Shown one piece after another: positions 63,361-64,000 of a stretch of 64,000 bases of DNA. The stretch is taken from contig SSNU01000200.1 of the NCBI GenBank assembly GCA_012064415.1, forward strand, positions 1 through 64,000, written 5' to 3'. Origin of the DNA: Gyrodactylus bullatarudis. Its lineage: Eukaryota > Platyhelminthes > Monogenea > Gyrodactylidea > Gyrodactylidae. The notes beneath the pieces were generated by a model. The model saw only the letters and a program-made list of their open reading frames with translations. It did no database searches and was not told the DNA's origin. The first letter of the stretch is position 1; every line of letters starts with the position of its first letter. Made by a program: the position numbers and the translations under genes.

Positions 63361-63990
63361 TTAATTTGAAATAAACTCTTGGAATATCGTCCTTATTGGA
63401 GCAAGCTTGTCTCTATTTTGCCCAATGTTTCGTAATGATTTATTATCAAATGTATGTTTGATAATTTTAAACCTTGAATAGCTCATTGAATCTTTGACAA
63501 TCTGTGCTCCAAATTCATCTCCCCACAGTTCTTCCAGCTCCATATTCTTTTGCAAACTCCAAAATAGAAAGATATTCCAATCCACCTACGAATTTCGTCA
63601 TTTTGAATTTCTGAGTTTTTGCAATTCATGCTCCTCATGTATAAATTTGTGTACTTGGTATCATTTTCAATGATATAATCACTTATGAATAAGAAGAAAA
63701 AATCCGCTTGGTTCACTCACCTTTTTGAGATCTTAGTAAGTCCACTGGTAAAATTGACCACATTGTGAATAGGGGTTTGACCTTGATATGGTCGTGTATC
63801 CGAATAAACAATTCCACCACAGTTAGATAGATAGGCTGAATTGGCTGGGATAATATTAGCCTGTTCATCGTCTGTTGAATCACTTTCATACTCCACATGA
63901 TCTTCTTCCAAGCTATCATGAAATTCTTCATCAGTTACAATATATTGAAAAAGCTCTTCTTGTAGAGCGAGAGCTTAAGTAATAGGTCTG
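63361..63990 (-). pseudogene. piggyBac-like transposase, N-terminal half, frameshifted
   Basis: Minus strand: an acidic N-terminal region (DEEFHDSLEEDHVEYESDST) to FTSGLTKISK, then a 40-nt GT-AG intron (about 63,720-63,681), then YIIENDTKYTNLYMRSMNCK and NDEIRRWIGISFYFGVCKRI, a frameshift near 63,530, and DSMSYSRFKIIKHTFDNKSL and RDKLAPIRTIFQEFISN with a stop. 'I-----TNLY', 'DE---W-GI---FGV', 'MS--RF--I---F', 'D-LAPIR' are piggyBac (DDE_Tnp_1_7) landmarks. The catalytic aspartates are not reached before the stop. Confidence 0.75.
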
Positions 63991-64000
63991 TTACCTCTCT

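Noticed and set aside
1..64000. CRISPR array, operons, bacterial promoters or riboswitches
   Set aside because: No spaced direct repeats of that kind; gene content and introns are animal.
1..64000. tRNA or rRNA genes
   Set aside because: Scanning for the GGTTCGAATC-type T-loop and for rRNA blocks by eye gave nothing convincing; a tRNA search program would be decisive.

Overview
The window is AT-rich, intron-bearing animal nuclear DNA. A full ABCB-type transporter, the RBR ligase ARIH2, the Golgi tether subunit COG4 and the complex I subunit NDUFB9 place it in Metazoa; I cannot name the species. Many introns are 24-60 nt, in host genes and in at least one transposon family. This suggests a reduced or derived genome (orthonectid- or myxozoan-like are possibilities, not conclusions). 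Genes sit in a bed of DNA transposons, foldback repeats and retroelement pieces.

Layout. 1-13,000 is mostly repeats: a Penelope-like reverse transcriptase fragment, LINE 3' ends, foldback elements and two hammerhead-ribozyme units. An EF-hand gene lies on the minus strand at 13,159-14,073. From 16,032 to 22,295 there are four DNA transposons: a non-autonomous Merlin-like element, a Tigger/pogo element, and two Merlin elements, one inserted into the terminal repeat of the other; all three Merlin-type copies have perfect 8-bp target duplications. A compact cluster follows: ARIH2 (minus, 6 exons), COG4 (plus, intronless), NDUFB9 (minus, 3 exons) and a PH-domain/proline-rich protein (plus, 6 exons). 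ARIH2/COG4 and NDUFB9/PH are divergent pairs; COG4/NDUFB9 are convergent. From 38,876 to 57,163 a 14-exon ABCB-like gene encodes about 1,232 residues. Its introns contain an IS630/Tc1-like transposon, foldback repeats, a hammerhead inverted-repeat element and a 3-kb inverted-repeat element carrying two transposon-type ORFs. The right end holds a Tc1-type helix-turn-helix fragment, a LINE fragment, foldback repeats and a broken piggyBac transposase running off the window.

Most notable: (i) at least seven copies of a short unit with a hammerhead-ribozyme-like core, a stem I that varies in a compensatory way between copies, and the first ~20 codons of a conserved ORF; they look like solo Penelope-type terminal repeats; (ii) an ABC transporter whose 14-exon frame is intact although nearly every catalytic motif in both nucleotide-binding domains is replaced; (iii) ultra-short introns down to 24 nt; (iv) three related foldback families with similar ends; (v) a 398-bp inverted-repeat element almost filled by one helix-turn-helix ORF. 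Gene models were built by eye from splice signals, phase and family knowledge; phases close exactly in all four multi-exon genes.
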